Source of the DNA: Beggiatoa alba B18LD
GTDB lineage: Bacteria > Pseudomonadota > Gammaproteobacteria > Beggiatoales > Beggiatoaceae
DNA length: 64,000 nucleotides
Reading direction: 5' to 3'
NCBI RefSeq assembly: GCF_000245015.1
Contig: NZ_JH600070.1
Location: 3,976,780-4,040,779 of the forward strand
Below, piece by piece: positions 16,528 through 24,944 of the stretch; position 1 is the first letter of the stretch; the number at the start of each line of letters is the position of its first letter. A program made the position numbers and the translations under genes. A model generated the notes under the pieces. It had not been told where the DNA came from, did not search any database, and worked only from the letters and a program-made list of their open reading frames with translations.

Positions 16528-16569
16528 CTTTCTTCTATACATATAAAAGAAAGTAAATTTTTTTACTTT
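16528..16569 (+). terminator. AT-rich hairpins between thrS and infC
   Basis: The dyad CTTTCTT / AAGAAAG (16528-16553) is followed by TAAATTTTTTT, and an overlapping dyad AAAGTAAA / TTTACTTT spans 16550-16569. Stems are AT-only or weak, so this may be a leaky terminator or attenuator rather than a full stop between thrS and infC. Confidence 0.35.
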
Positions 16570-16677
16570 ATATCTCGTGTGTAAAGTAATTTTACGCTAG
16601 ACTATAGAGTCTTTAACTCCTTAGTTCCAAGTGAACTGAGTAGTAGTTAAACAGGAAATAGTACGTTTAATGACTTT

Positions 16678-16693
16678 GGAGGGCTGTTTCATC
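16678..16693 (+). promoter_or_regulatory. Shine-Dalgarno and ATC start codon of infC
   Basis: GGAGGG (16678-16683) is followed by seven bases and the in-frame codon ATC (16691-16693). The spacing is ideal for the rare start ATC and wrong for the ATG at 16670. Rare AUU/AUC starts are the known basis of IF-3 autoregulation in enterobacteria. Confidence 0.65.
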
Positions 16694-17230
16694 GCAACGG
16701 AAAAGGATAAACAGACGCGCTTAAATGAGCAGATTACTGCGCCAAAAGTGCGTTTAATTGACGCAGAAGGTAATCAAGTCGGAATCGTCTCGATTCGGGA
16801 TGCGCAGCAACTCGCGACTGACGCAGAATTAGATTTGGTAGAAATCGTCCCTAACGCCAAACCACCCGTTTGTCGCGTTATGGATTATGGCAAGTTTTTA
16901 TTTGAACAAAATAAAAAGCGTCATAGTGCGAAGAAAAAACAAAAACAGGTGCAAATTAAGGAAATTAAATTCCGTCCAGGCACTGACGAAGGGGATTATC
17001 AGGTAAAACTACGCAACCTGATACGTTTCCTAGAAGATGGCGACAAAGCCAAAGTAACCTTACGGTTTCGTGGGCGTGAACTTTCCCATCAGGAATTGGG
17101 AATGAAACTGCTAAAACGTGTGGAACAAGACCTGATAGAACATGGGATTGTTGAACAATACGCGAAAATGGAAGGTAAGCAGATGGTGATGATAGTCGCG
17201 CCGAAAAAATCACAACAAACTTCCTCATAA
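16691..17230 (+). CDS. infC: Translation initiation factor IF-3
   Basis: Binds the 30S subunit, prevents 50S joining and proofreads start codons. N-domain motif [15 protein letters not shown] and [16 protein letters not shown] are followed by the linker and C-domain with [20 protein letters not shown]-type sequence ([15 protein letters not shown] here) and [15 protein letters not shown]. Starting at ATC 16691 gives 179-180 aa, matching E. coli IF-3. An ATG at 16670 would add MTLEGCF, encoded by the Shine-Dalgarno itself. IF-3 normally discriminates against its own rare start codon, giving feedback control. It lies 17 bp before rpmI in a ribosomal operon. Confidence 0.95.
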   Translation: MATEKDKQTRLNEQITAPKVRLIDAEGNQVGIVSIRDAQQLATDAELDLVEIVPNAKPPVCRVMDYGKFLFEQNKKRHSAKKKQKQVQIKEIKFRPGTDEGDYQVKLRNLIRFLEDGDKAKVTLRFRGRELSHQELGMKLLKRVEQDLIEHGIVEQYAKMEGKQMVMIVAPKKSQQTSS

Positions 17231-17247
17231 ATGCGGAGTAGTAGAAT

Positions 17248-17445
17248 ATGCCTAAATTAAAATCTCATAGCGGTGCCGCGAAGCGATTCAAGCGCACAGC
17301 TTCAGGTGGATTTAAACATGGTCAAAGTTATCGCCGTCATATTTTGACCAAGAAAACCACCAAACGTAAGCGTCAATTACGTCATCCTACGATGGTGCAT
17401 GAGTCTGATGTGCCAATGTTAAATCGTTTATTGCCTTTCGCGTAA
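17248..17445 (+). CDS. rpmI: 50S ribosomal protein L35
   Basis: 65-aa basic protein beginning [20 protein letters not shown], the standard bL35 N-terminus, and ending with the [20 protein letters not shown] region. It is a component of the large subunit. It follows infC by 17 bp and precedes rplT by 13 bp, with a GGAGTAG ribosome binding site. In enterobacteria, L20 represses translation of this gene and rplT; that control is plausible here but no RNA structure was verified. Confidence 0.97.
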   Translation: MPKLKSHSGAAKRFKRTASGGFKHGQSYRRHILTKKTTKRKRQLRHPTMVHESDVPMLNRLLPFA

Positions 17446-17458
17446 GGAGTAGTACAAC

Positions 17459-17824
17459 ATGGCAAGAGTTAAACGTGGTGTTACTGCCCGCGCAAGACAT
17501 AGAAAGGTTTTAAACGCCGCTAAAGGGTATCGCGGTTTTCGTAAAAACGTTTATCGCGTTGCAAAACAGGCTGTTACCAAAGCGGGGCAATATGCATATC
17601 GTGACCGTCGGCAACGTAAACGTCAATTCCGTGCCTTATGGATTGCGCGGATTAATGCCGCTGCTCGTGAGTTAGGTTTATCCTACAGCCGTTTCATTAA
17701 TGGCTTACATAAAGCAGGTATTGAGGTCGACCGTAAAATGTTGGCTGAATTAGCTGTTTTCAATAAAGAAGCCTTTAAAGCCATTGCTGATAAAGTGAAA
17801 AGTACTTTAGCAATAGCCGCATAA
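17459..17824 (+). CDS. rplT: 50S ribosomal protein L20
   Basis: 121-aa bL20, opening [20 protein letters not shown] with the basic N-terminal extension that penetrates 23S r[23 protein letters not shown] and the globular C-domain follow. L20 is essential for early 50S assembly and is a translational repressor of rpmI-rplT in enterobacteria. It is the last gene of this operon: a strong terminator begins 29 bp later, and pheS/pheT, which follow in E. coli, are absent. Confidence 0.97.
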   Translation: MARVKRGVTARARHRKVLNAAKGYRGFRKNVYRVAKQAVTKAGQYAYRDRRQRKRQFRALWIARINAAARELGLSYSRFINGLHKAGIEVDRKMLAELAVFNKEAFKAIADKVKSTLAIAA

Positions 17825-17852
17825 GCATATCGCTTCAGCAAGATGTTAAAGA

Positions 17853-17894
17853 AAAACGCCCGATTTACTCAAAAAAGTAATCGGGCGTTTTTTA
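17853..17894 (+). terminator. Terminator of the thrS-infC-rpmI-rplT operon
   Basis: The 13-bp stem AAAACGCCCGATT / AATCGGGCGTTTT (17853-17865 and 17879-17891) is followed by a T run. It is a textbook rho-independent terminator 29 bp after rplT. Confidence 0.9.
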
Positions 17895-17936
17895 TTGGAC
17901 AATGATAATAACCTGAGTTCGGCGAGTTTTATAAAA

Positions 17937-18030
17937 TATAGTAAACGCACTATAAAACGATGCGAAGGACTGGCAGTCCTGTGAGGACTGCCAGTCCTAA
18001 ATTTAATCACTTTGTGGTACGTTTACTATA
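17937..18030. repeat. Family-A MITE-like element, copy 3, nested (94 bp)
   Basis: TATAGTAAACG ... CGTTTACTATA with the full AGGACTGGCAGTCCT / AGGACTGCCAGTCCT centre. It interrupts the family-B element after its GAGTTTTATAAAA segment, showing that family A was mobile after this family-B copy was in place. Confidence 0.88.
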
Positions 18031-18062
18031 GTTCTGAAAATTCTGTGAATTCTGATTCAGAC

Positions 18063-18100
18063 AAAAAAAGACCTGCTAGGTTTTGAAAACCTAGCAGGTC
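18063..18100 (-). terminator. Repeat-borne terminator downstream of cheC
   Basis: A perfect 15-bp stem GACCTGCTAGGTTTT / AAAACCTAGCAGGTC (18070-18100) is followed on the minus strand by seven Ts (18063-18069). It would terminate readthrough from cheC, about 257 bp past its stop. Confidence 0.65.
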
Positions 18101-18356
18101 TGTTGGAACACGCGAAAAGGTTTGACGGACTGGCAGAGATTATTCTCTTGTTTTTCATCAAGATTAACCAGACAAGATTACAACATTGTCTGAATCAGGA
18201 TTTTCAGAATTAACAGAATTAGCGGAATTTAAAATCCTTAAACCAAAAAGTAAGATGAATCATGCTTTTTAATTCTGCTAATTCTGAAAATTTTGTGAAT
18301 TCTGATTCAGACAAGCCGTTGTTTCTTTAACAGAAACTCGCCGAACTCAGGTTAGT

Positions 18357-18974
18357 TTACTGAATCATAAATTGGTTTAGGTAATTAGCAACCTTAACTT
18401 TTAATTCTTCTAAGGATGAAATATCTAAAACAAACGCGACATATCCAATAATATCTTTGGTTTGTAAGGTAAAATCGATTTTTAACAGCATAATAATGTC
18501 TTGTTCTATTGGAATCGTATTACTTAAGACCTCAATTGCAGAACCGACTGTAAATGTCGGTAATTCATTAATTAACTCGTGTCCCAAAATATCGGCAAAG
18601 CTGGCTAAACAAGAGTTAAGAATGATATTTCCAACCTCTATCATGGCATCTTGTTCTAACTCGCGTAATTCAGCAGTGGATAATTCTGTTTTAATAATTG
18701 CACGGGTTAACTCCAGACTTTTATCCTCTGGAAACAATAAGATTGCTTCCCCCCAAAACGAGCCATGAAATCGTTGGCGAATAGCTGTAATGGGTTTATC
18801 GGGTGTCTTATTAATGCTACACGCAGCAGATTGACGCGAAACGAACTCAATATTGGGAATGGATAATTTTACCTCTGCATTAACCATCGTACTCAATGCG
18901 GCAGCGGCTTGTCCCATTCCTATATTAAGCAATTCGGTAATAACATCAATTTCTAACTCAGTTAGTTGAATCAT
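18357..18974 (-). CDS. cheC: CheC-family CheY-P phosphatase
   Basis: 205-aa cytosolic protein of the CheC/CheX/FliY family, which dephosphorylates CheY-P. Two complete copies of the signature D-X3-E-X2-N-X22-P are visible: D10, E14, N17, P40 and D109, E113, N116, P139. Both active centres thus look intact, as in classical CheC. It starts one base after the stop codon of the upstream response regulator, its likely substrate. No other chemotaxis or flagellar gene is nearby. Beggiatoa-like bacteria glide, so the output may be gliding taxis or another receiver-driven process; that is inference. Confidence 0.9.
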   Translation of the reverse strand: MIQLTELEIDVITELLNIGMGQAAAALSTMVNAEVKLSIPNIEFVSRQSAACSINKTPDKPITAIRQRFHGSFWGEAILLFPEDKSLELTRAIIKTELSTAELRELEQDAMIEVGNIILNSCLASFADILGHELINELPTFTVGSAIEVLSNTIPIEQDIIMLLKIDFTLQTKDIIGYVAFVLDISSLEELKVKVANYLNQFMIQ

Positions 18975-18975
18975 T

Positions 18976-19332
18976 TCAATTTTGTAAGAAATTTAAGATT
19001 TTTTCTTCCGTAATGGGTTTCGAGATAAATTGAATACCCATTAAACTTGCTTTCTGCTTAACCATTTCTTGGATATTTGCCGTTAATAAACCAATTTTAG
19101 CGCGGGGATATTTTTCTAGTAATTTTGACGCTAATAATAATCCATCCATACCAGGCATGTTTAAGTCTAAAGTCGCAATATCAACTTGACATGATGCAGT
19201 TTTACTTAATGCTTCATCGCCATTGCTGGCTTCAATAATTTCCGCTTGTGGATTTGCTTGATTAATGATTGCACGAATAAGCATTCTGGAAACACGGCTG
19301 TCGTCCACAACTAAGATGGTTTGTGATGTCAT
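18976..19332 (-). CDS. CheY-like single-domain response regulator
   Basis: 118-aa stand-alone receiver with acidic pocket VVDDSR (D10, D11), phosphoacceptor D56 in LDLNMPGMDG and K105 in SKPIT. There is no output domain, so it acts by protein-protein contact like CheY. One base separates its stop from the cheC start, and GAAATTGAA precedes the next gene, so the two are translationally linked. The cognate kinase is not in the window. The upstream 233 bp (19333-19565), shared with a divergent NERD gene, shows no distinctive motif. Confidence 0.93.
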   Translation of the reverse strand: MTSQTILVVDDSRVSRMLIRAIINQANPQAEIIEASNGDEALSKTASCQVDIATLDLNMPGMDGLLLASKLLEKYPRAKIGLLTANIQEMVKQKASLMGIQFISKPITEEKILNFLQN

Positions 19333-19565
19333 ATTAAATTCCTAAAACTTAGTAAACATGCGAATAACCGATAGTATAAAGGAGCAATATTATTTTGGGT
19401 ATTTTTAGCGGACTTTGATAAAACAATATTGTGCTTCTTTATGAGAATGAATGCACTTTTACATATCTGTGTATAATATTTGTTTATTCATCGCTAAATA
19501 TCTATTTTAGATTGATTGGTAAATATTATTTTTTTATAAAAATCTTTTAGTTAATGGAGATGTAG

Positions 19566-20336
19566 ATGAAAGAATTTATTTTTTTAATTTTAATACTTAG
19601 TCCTATTTTTCTACTGATTACAGTCACTACTTTTTTAAAATCATCCTCTTTTAAAGGGATGCGGGGAGAAGCATGTATTAATAAACTTATTAGTAAGTCA
19701 TTAGATAAAAAGGTTTATCACTTGCTTAAAAATGTTACATTAGCGATTGACAAACAGCATACCACGCAAATAGATCACCTTGTGATTTCGCCTTTTGGAA
19801 TTTTTGTCATTGAAACAAAAAACATGCAAGGTGTCATCATTGGTGCACGTGATGATAAACAGTGGATGCAAAAAATTCATCAGCAATATTATCCTTTTCA
19901 AAATCCTTTACATCAAAATTATAAACACTTAAAAGCATTAGAAATATTGTTAAATGTGCGCTTGAATCAGTTACATTCTATCGTTGTTTTTAGTGGAAAA
20001 AGTAAATTTGCAGCCCCAATGCCTAGGCATGTTATTCAGAAAAAACAATTAATTTCCTTGATTCAGCAAGAGCAAACGCTTTGTTTTTCACCCGCAGAGG
20101 TAACTACTTTATTAGATAAAATAGCGACATTGCGTTTAACACCGTCGTTGAAAACGCATAAAGCCCATGTTAAACAACTTGCGACAATCAATGCAGAAAA
20201 AGCCTTAACGATGACTTGCCCATGTTGTCAACAGCCGATGGTTTTGCGCGTCACACAACAAGGAAAATCACAGGGGAAACCATTTTGGGGATGTTCTCAA
20301 TTTCCAACGTGTAAAACAGTCGTTAATATTTCTTAA
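19566..20336 (+). CDS. NERD-domain protein with topoisomerase-type zinc ribbon
   Basis: 256-aa protein. Residues 3-22 form a membrane segment. A NERD (nuclease-related) domain follows at about 30-145 with nuclease-fold positions G34-E35, D70 in QIDHLVI and E83-x-K85 in VIETKN. The C-terminus is a four-cysteine ribbon (CPCCQQPM, then FWGCSQFPTCK) like those of topoisomerase I. Such NERD-zinc ribbon proteins are widespread but uncharacterised; DNA processing at the membrane is inferred. The next gene begins five bases after its stop, so the two are co-transcribed. Confidence 0.88.
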   Translation: MKEFIFLILILSPIFLLITVTTFLKSSSFKGMRGEACINKLISKSLDKKVYHLLKNVTLAIDKQHTTQIDHLVISPFGIFVIETKNMQGVIIGARDDKQWMQKIHQQYYPFQNPLHQNYKHLKALEILLNVRLNQLHSIVVFSGKSKFAAPMPRHVIQKKQLISLIQQEQTLCFSPAEVTTLLDKIATLRLTPSLKTHKAHVKQLATINAEKALTMTCPCCQQPMVLRVTQQGKSQGKPFWGCSQFPTCKTVVNIS

Positions 20337-20341
20337 AGGTG

Positions 20342-20767
20342 ATGGAAACGCCCATGTTATTAACCTTAGAAAAAGTCATTATTCTAAAAACTGTTAATAT
20401 TTTTTCAGAAATTCCCGAAGAATATTTAGTCGAGCTTGCCTCTAGCGTTGAACAAATTCGGGTAAAAGCAGGAGAAATTATTTTTAAAAAAGGGGATTTA
20501 GGCTCGTCTATGTATATTATCGTCGTCGGCAAAGTCCGCATTCATGACGGAGATAAAGAAATTGCCGTCTTAGGCGACCGTGAAGTATTTGGTGAATTAG
20601 CCGCATTAGACCCTGAACCCCGTTCAGCGGCCGTCACCGCCATTGAAGATACAACGCTATTTCGTGTCAATGAAAGTATGTTATATGAGCTAATTACAGA
20701 GCGAACTGAAGTTGCTCGTGGCATTATTCGTGTCTTGTGCCAGCGATTACGAACAACAACAGATTAG
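20342..20767 (+). CDS. Cyclic nucleotide-binding domain protein
   Basis: About 141 aa, a single cNMP-binding domain: IFSEIPEEYLVELASSVEQI, GEIIFKKGD, GSSMYIIVVGKVRIHD, then FGELAALDPEPRSAAVTAIED resembling the phosphate-binding cassette (FGE-x-A-x-L and RSAA). There is no helix-turn-helix, so it is not a Crp-type activator. The alternative start GTG 20339 is possible. It lies between the NERD gene (five bases) and sppA (23 bases). Ligand unknown: the cassette arginine and glutamate are present, which favours real nucleotide binding. Confidence 0.85.
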   Translation: METPMLLTLEKVIILKTVNIFSEIPEEYLVELASSVEQIRVKAGEIIFKKGDLGSSMYIIVVGKVRIHDGDKEIAVLGDREVFGELAALDPEPRSAAVTAIEDTTLFRVNESMLYELITERTEVARGIIRVLCQRLRTTTD

Positions 20768-20790
20768 GCAGATTGATTAAAGGATGTGAA

Positions 20791-21798
20791 ATGATGACAA
20801 CTGATGATAAAAATATTACCCCTGCCAGTCCAAGCAGTTGGGAACGCGATGCACTCACCCGTTTAGCCTTTGCCGCGATTAATGAACAACGTCGCGCTCG
20901 TCGCTGGCGGATTTTTTTCACTTGTTTATTTTTTATCTATGCCTTTGCAGTGACGTTTTTAGTCAATCCTAACTTTTTGGAAACAGTGAAAAGCTGGTTC
21001 GGTACAGAAACCGAAGAGCCTTTAATTGGTGGCGATAAACATACGGCATTGATTGAAATTAATGGCGCAATTAGTTCAGGTAGTAAAACGAATGCGGATG
21101 TGATTATTACAGGGCTACGCAATGCCTTTAAAGACAGTAATACAGCAGGGGTGATTGTTCGCATTAATAGCCCTGGTGGTAGTCCTGTACAGGCGGGTTA
21201 TATTTACGATGAAATTAAACGGTTGCGGAAAAAATACCCCAATATTCCCTTGTATGCGGTTATCGTAGATTTATGTGCATCAGGTGGATATTACATTGCC
21301 GCCGCCGCCGACCAAATTTATGCGGATAAAGCCAGTTTAGTGGGTTCTATTGGTGTGATATTAAACGGTTTTGGTTTTGTTAATACGATGGATAAATTAG
21401 GCGTTGAACGTCGCTTATATACTGCGGGGGAACATAAAGGCTTTTTAGACCCCTTTTCGCCTGAAAACCCTGACGAAGTCGCGCATATAAAGAAAACACT
21501 GACCCAAGTTCATGAGCAATTTATTAATATAGTCAAGCAAGGACGCGGTGAACGTTTGAAATATCAAACACATCCTGAATTGTTCTCAGGCTTAATTTGG
21601 ACAGGCGAGCAAGCGATAGAATTAGGGTTAGTCGATGCTTTAGGCAGTAGCAGTTATGTTGCTCGTGACGTGATAAAGGCAGAAAAAATTGTTGATTTTA
21701 CACCTAATCCAAACTTATTTGAGCGATTTGCAGAACGCTTTGGTTCTAGTGCAAGCCAAACATTTTGGCAAAATTTGCAACCTATTGGCTTAGATTAG
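20791..21798 (+). CDS. SppA-type signal peptide peptidase (family S49)
   Basis: 335 aa from ATG 20791, which has AAAGGATG upstream; a longer frame overlaps the previous gene and lacks this. One membrane segment at about 39-58 precedes a single S49 domain. The likely Ser-Lys dyad is S164 in CASGGYYIA and K216 in AGEHKGFLDPFSPE. Conserved blocks INSPGGSPVQAG and ADKASLVGSIGV are present. The family degrades cleaved signal peptides in the cytoplasmic membrane. The short, single-domain form differs from the duplicated E. coli SppA. It is probably in an operon with the preceding NERD and cNMP genes. Confidence 0.92.
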   Translation: MMTTDDKNITPASPSSWERDALTRLAFAAINEQRRARRWRIFFTCLFFIYAFAVTFLVNPNFLETVKSWFGTETEEPLIGGDKHTALIEINGAISSGSKTNADVIITGLRNAFKDSNTAGVIVRINSPGGSPVQAGYIYDEIKRLRKKYPNIPLYAVIVDLCASGGYYIAAAADQIYADKASLVGSIGVILNGFGFVNTMDKLGVERRLYTAGEHKGFLDPFSPENPDEVAHIKKTLTQVHEQFINIVKQGRGERLKYQTHPELFSGLIWTGEQAIELGLVDALGSSSYVARDVIKAEKIVDFTPNPNLFERFAERFGSSASQTFWQNLQPIGLD

Positions 21799-21837
21799 CA
21801 TTAATCGTGGTCTTTCCCTTTTAATACATAATAAAAC

Positions 21838-22572
21838 ATGCTAAGTATCAATTCTCTTAAGATTTTTTGTCTAAGCGTAGGGTTAATATTCTCTCTCAAT
21901 AGCTATGCAGAAATGGAGACGATTTCTATTGTGCCAACTGCATTTTATTCCTATCGAGATTTTGAATATTCTGTTGGTGGGGCGGGCGGTGTGCAAGGCG
22001 CAATTAACTCACTGGGCGCGGGTGTTACGGTTATTTATCAACAGTTCTATCTGGATATTGCAGGGGAAGAAAACCCGCGTGCCAGTGAAGAAGAAACTAA
22101 TAACTTATTATTCACCAATACTGTTGATTTTGACCGCCGTGATTTAACGCTCTCTTTTGGCTATGCCATTAACGAAGCAATTAGCACATTTATTGGCTAC
22201 AAATATGGTAAATCGACTATTACTGCCCGTCCTGATTCTCCTTTTGCGGGTGAAGAAATCAGTTTAACGGGGGATGGCGTGTTTATTGGGGCGGGTGGTG
22301 TTTGGTCTGTACGAGATTGGGGATTTATTTCCTTCAGTGCAGCCTATGCCCAATTAGATAGCACTTATCGAGATTTAACGGTTGATACTGTTAAAGGCGA
22401 TGCAACAGGAACAAGTTTAAGCGTGAAATGGAAAGCCCCTATTACGGAAAACCTTTTTTATGACTTATCCTTAATTCGTCACGACTACCGTTATACCGAT
22501 TTCGATAAAATTGAATCGGATATTTCAGAGCAAATTTTATCGTTACGGCTTGGACTAGCCTATCGCTTCTAA
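21838..22572 (+). CDS. Outer-membrane beta-barrel protein
   Basis: 244 aa. A signal peptide (MLSINSLKIFCLSVGLIFS, ending SYA) precedes alternating hydrophobic/polar strands with repeated aromatic girdles, for example YGKSTITARPDS and SLSVKWKAPITENLFYD. The chain ends LGLAYRF, with the terminal phenylalanine recognised by the Bam machinery. No specific porin family is recognised. It lies 39 bp past sppA, so it may belong to that operon. Function unknown. Confidence 0.75.
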   Translation: MLSINSLKIFCLSVGLIFSLNSYAEMETISIVPTAFYSYRDFEYSVGGAGGVQGAINSLGAGVTVIYQQFYLDIAGEENPRASEEETNNLLFTNTVDFDRRDLTLSFGYAINEAISTFIGYKYGKSTITARPDSPFAGEEISLTGDGVFIGAGGVWSVRDWGFISFSAAYAQLDSTYRDLTVDTVKGDATGTSLSVKWKAPITENLFYDLSLIRHDYRYTDFDKIESDISEQILSLRLGLAYRF

Positions 22573-22625
22573 CACAACACATAAAAATAATTACTTTCTC
22601 CAAATCATTAAGGATATTCAATGTC

Positions 22626-23618
22626 ATGGAAAATATGGATACCCCGAAGTCTTATCCAGCCATAGAACCCTTTGCAACTCATATGCTAGCCGTTGGCGAC
22701 GGTCATACACTGTATTTGGAAGAAAGTGGACATTTACAAGGAATTCCCGTGATTTTCCTGCATGGGGGGCCCGGTTCTTACTGCAAACCACAACACCGCT
22801 GTTTTTTTAACCCACGCCACTATCGCATTATTTTATTTGACCAACGCGGCGCAGGACGTTCCACCCCAGCAGGCAACATTCAGCACAATACAACACAACA
22901 TTTACTTACCGATATGGAAACCATCCGCCAGTATTTAGGAATTGATAACTGGCTAGTCTTTGGTGGTTCTTGGGGAGCAACCTTAGGATTACTCTACGCA
23001 TTAACTTACCCCGAACGAGTATTAGGGCTGATACTGCGCGGTACATTTCTCGCCCGCCAACACGATTTAACATGGTTCTATCACCATAACGGCGTTGCTC
23101 GCCTCTTTCCCCAATATTGGGAAGCCTTTACAAACTTTAAATTTTTAACTGAAAAATGTGCTTACCCGCCTGTGAAAAAAGGAGAAGTAGCCGATTTACT
23201 GTCAACTTACAACTACTTATTACGTGACGACACCCCCCAAGCACACCAAGCCGCGTTAGCATGGTCGAATTGGGAAGGTACTGTTATTAGCATGGCGCAA
23301 TTTCCCCGCTTAACAGAACCAACGCTTGAACTACTCCATGCTGCCCGCGTTGCCTGTCACTACATCAGCAACAACTGCTTTATTGAAGATAACATCATCT
23401 TACAACAAGCCACCGCTCGCCTTGCCCACATACCAACCCAATTAATACACGGTCAACAAGACCTAATCTGTCCTTTAGAAAGTGCCTACCAACTGCATCA
23501 AGCCTTGCCCCACAGCCAATTAATGGTTTTACCCAACAGCGGACACCTCTCCAGTGACCCCGCAATGTTTAATGCACTCGTACAAGCGACAGATTCATTC
23601 TTACAACAACAAGGCTAA
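22626..23618 (+). CDS. pip: Proline iminopeptidase
   Basis: 330-aa alpha/beta hydrolase of peptidase family S33 that removes N-terminal proline from peptides in the cytosol. Hallmarks are HGGPGSYCKPQHRCFFNP, the oxyanion and strand region FDQRGAGRSTP, nucleophile S115 in GGSWGATLGL, Asp in GQQDLICP and catalytic His in PNSGHLSSDP. Length is standard (about 315-330 aa). Two ATGs occur at the start (22626 and in-frame 22635); 22626 is retained. Monocistronic by spacing. Confidence 0.94.
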   Translation: MENMDTPKSYPAIEPFATHMLAVGDGHTLYLEESGHLQGIPVIFLHGGPGSYCKPQHRCFFNPRHYRIILFDQRGAGRSTPAGNIQHNTTQHLLTDMETIRQYLGIDNWLVFGGSWGATLGLLYALTYPERVLGLILRGTFLARQHDLTWFYHHNGVARLFPQYWEAFTNFKFLTEKCAYPPVKKGEVADLLSTYNYLLRDDTPQAHQAALAWSNWEGTVISMAQFPRLTEPTLELLHAARVACHYISNNCFIEDNIILQQATARLAHIPTQLIHGQQDLICPLESAYQLHQALPHSQLMVLPNSGHLSSDPAMFNALVQATDSFLQQQG

Positions 23619-23657
23619 ATGCCTATTTACTTAACGTTATAAACTAGAAAAAATCCT

Positions 23658-24944
23658 ATGTCACACAATCGCAAAGTTTCTATAATTGGTTTAGGTTACG
23701 TAGGTTTACCTGCTGCGGTTGCCTTTGCTAAATACGGGCGCGTTATCGGCTTCGACATCAATCAACAACGCATTCAAGCCCTACAAGCAGGACACGACCA
23801 CACCCACGAAGTTGATAACATCGCATTACAACAAGCAGATGTCCTGTTTACCACCGACCCCACCCAACTAAAACAAGCCGACTTTCACATCATCGCCGTC
23901 CCTACCCCCGTCGATGAACAAAAACACCCCGATTTACTCCCCGTATTAAAGGCCTCCAAAACCGTTGGGCAACAACTCAAACGTGGCGATATCGTCGTTT
24001 ATGAATCAACTGTTTACCCTGGTGCGACAGAAGAAACTTGTGTGCCTGTCCTAGAACGCGAATCAGGGCTACGCTGTGGCGTTGATTTCAGTGTCGGCTA
24101 CTCACCTGAACGCATAAACCCCGGAGATAAAGTTCACACCTTCACCAACATTATGAAAGTTGTCTCAGGCTTTGATACAGACACCTTAGAAATTGTCGCC
24201 CAAGTTTACGGCTCAGTCGTCACCGCAGGCGTATATCGTGCTGCCAGCATCAAAATTGCCGAAGCAGCCAAAGTCGTTGAAAATACACAACGCGACGTTA
24301 ATATTGCCCTAATTAACGAACTCTCCATGATATTCAACCGATTAGGCATAGACACGCACGACGTACTCAAAGCAGCGGGCACAAAATGGAACTTTCTCCC
24401 CTTCACCCCTGGACTAGTCGGCGGACACTGCATTGGCGTTGACCCCTACTACTTAGACCACAAAGCCCGCCAAGTGGGCTATAAACCGCAAATTATTCCC
24501 GCTAGCCGCTTACTGAACGACAGCATGGGCGTATTCATTGCCGAACAAGCCCTACAACACCTAGAACGCTTAGGCAGTATCGTACAAGCCAGCATCGTCA
24601 CCGTACTCGGTATATCCTTTAAAGAAAACGTCCCCGACCTACGCAATACCCGCGTTATCGACATTATCCACACCCTACAACAACACGGCGTTATCGTCCA
24701 AGTCTATGACCCCTTTGTTGACGCGACCGAAGCACAACACGAACTTGGCATAACCCTATGCAAAGCAGAAGATTTAAAAAAATCAGCCTGCGTTATTCTC
24801 GCTGTTGCCCACCAAGATTTCCTAAAACAAGGCTGGGCATGGTTAAGCAGTTTACTAGAGGATAAACGCAGTCTTGTTGTTGATGTTAAAGGTGTTCTCC
24901 CAAGAGAAACAATCCCGCCCAATATCCAACTCTGGCGACTATGA
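23658..24944 (+). CDS. UDP-sugar 6-dehydrogenase (TviB/WbpO-like)
   Basis: 428-aa NAD-dependent UDP-glucose/GDP-mannose dehydrogenase family enzyme. The Rossmann motif is IGLGYVGLP (residues 9-18), with E-S-T-V-Y-P-G at about 116-122, the helix SIKIAEAAKVVENTQRDVNI and the catalytic cysteine C258 in GGHCIGVDPYYL. The sequence resembles TviB/WbpO, which oxidise UDP-GlcNAc or UDP-GalNAc to uronic acids for capsule or O-antigen, rather than UDP-glucose dehydrogenases. No other polysaccharide gene is adjacent. The stop overlaps the RDD gene start by four bases. Confidence 0.92.
   Translation: MSHNRKVSIIGLGYVGLPAAVAFAKYGRVIGFDINQQRIQALQAGHDHTHEVDNIALQQADVLFTTDPTQLKQADFHIIAVPTPVDEQKHPDLLPVLKASKTVGQQLKRGDIVVYESTVYPGATEETCVPVLERESGLRCGVDFSVGYSPERINPGDKVHTFTNIMKVVSGFDTDTLEIVAQVYGSVVTAGVYRAASIKIAEAAKVVENTQRDVNIALINELSMIFNRLGIDTHDVLKAAGTKWNFLPFTPGLVGGHCIGVDPYYLDHKARQVGYKPQIIPASRLLNDSMGVFIAEQALQHLERLGSIVQASIVTVLGISFKENVPDLRNTRVIDIIHTLQQHGVIVQVYDPFVDATEAQHELGITLCKAEDLKKSACVILAVAHQDFLKQGWAWLSSLLEDKRSLVVDVKGVLPRETIPPNIQLWRL

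Larger units (their letters stand above)
17909..18354. repeat. Family-B element (446 bp) carrying a nested family-A element
   Basis: Inverted ends TAACCTGAGTTCGGCGAG (17909) and CTCGCCGAACTCAGGTTA (ending 18354) enclose a family-A element at 17937-18030, a GACCTGCTAGG palindrome at 18070-18100 and a complete long hairpin of CAGAATT-type units with the loop motif ATCATGCTTTTTAATTC. A further segment, AACACGCGAAAAGGTTTGAC, recurs at about 28253 and 59997 in opposite orientation. The right end lies two bases from the cheC stop codon. Confidence 0.9.
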
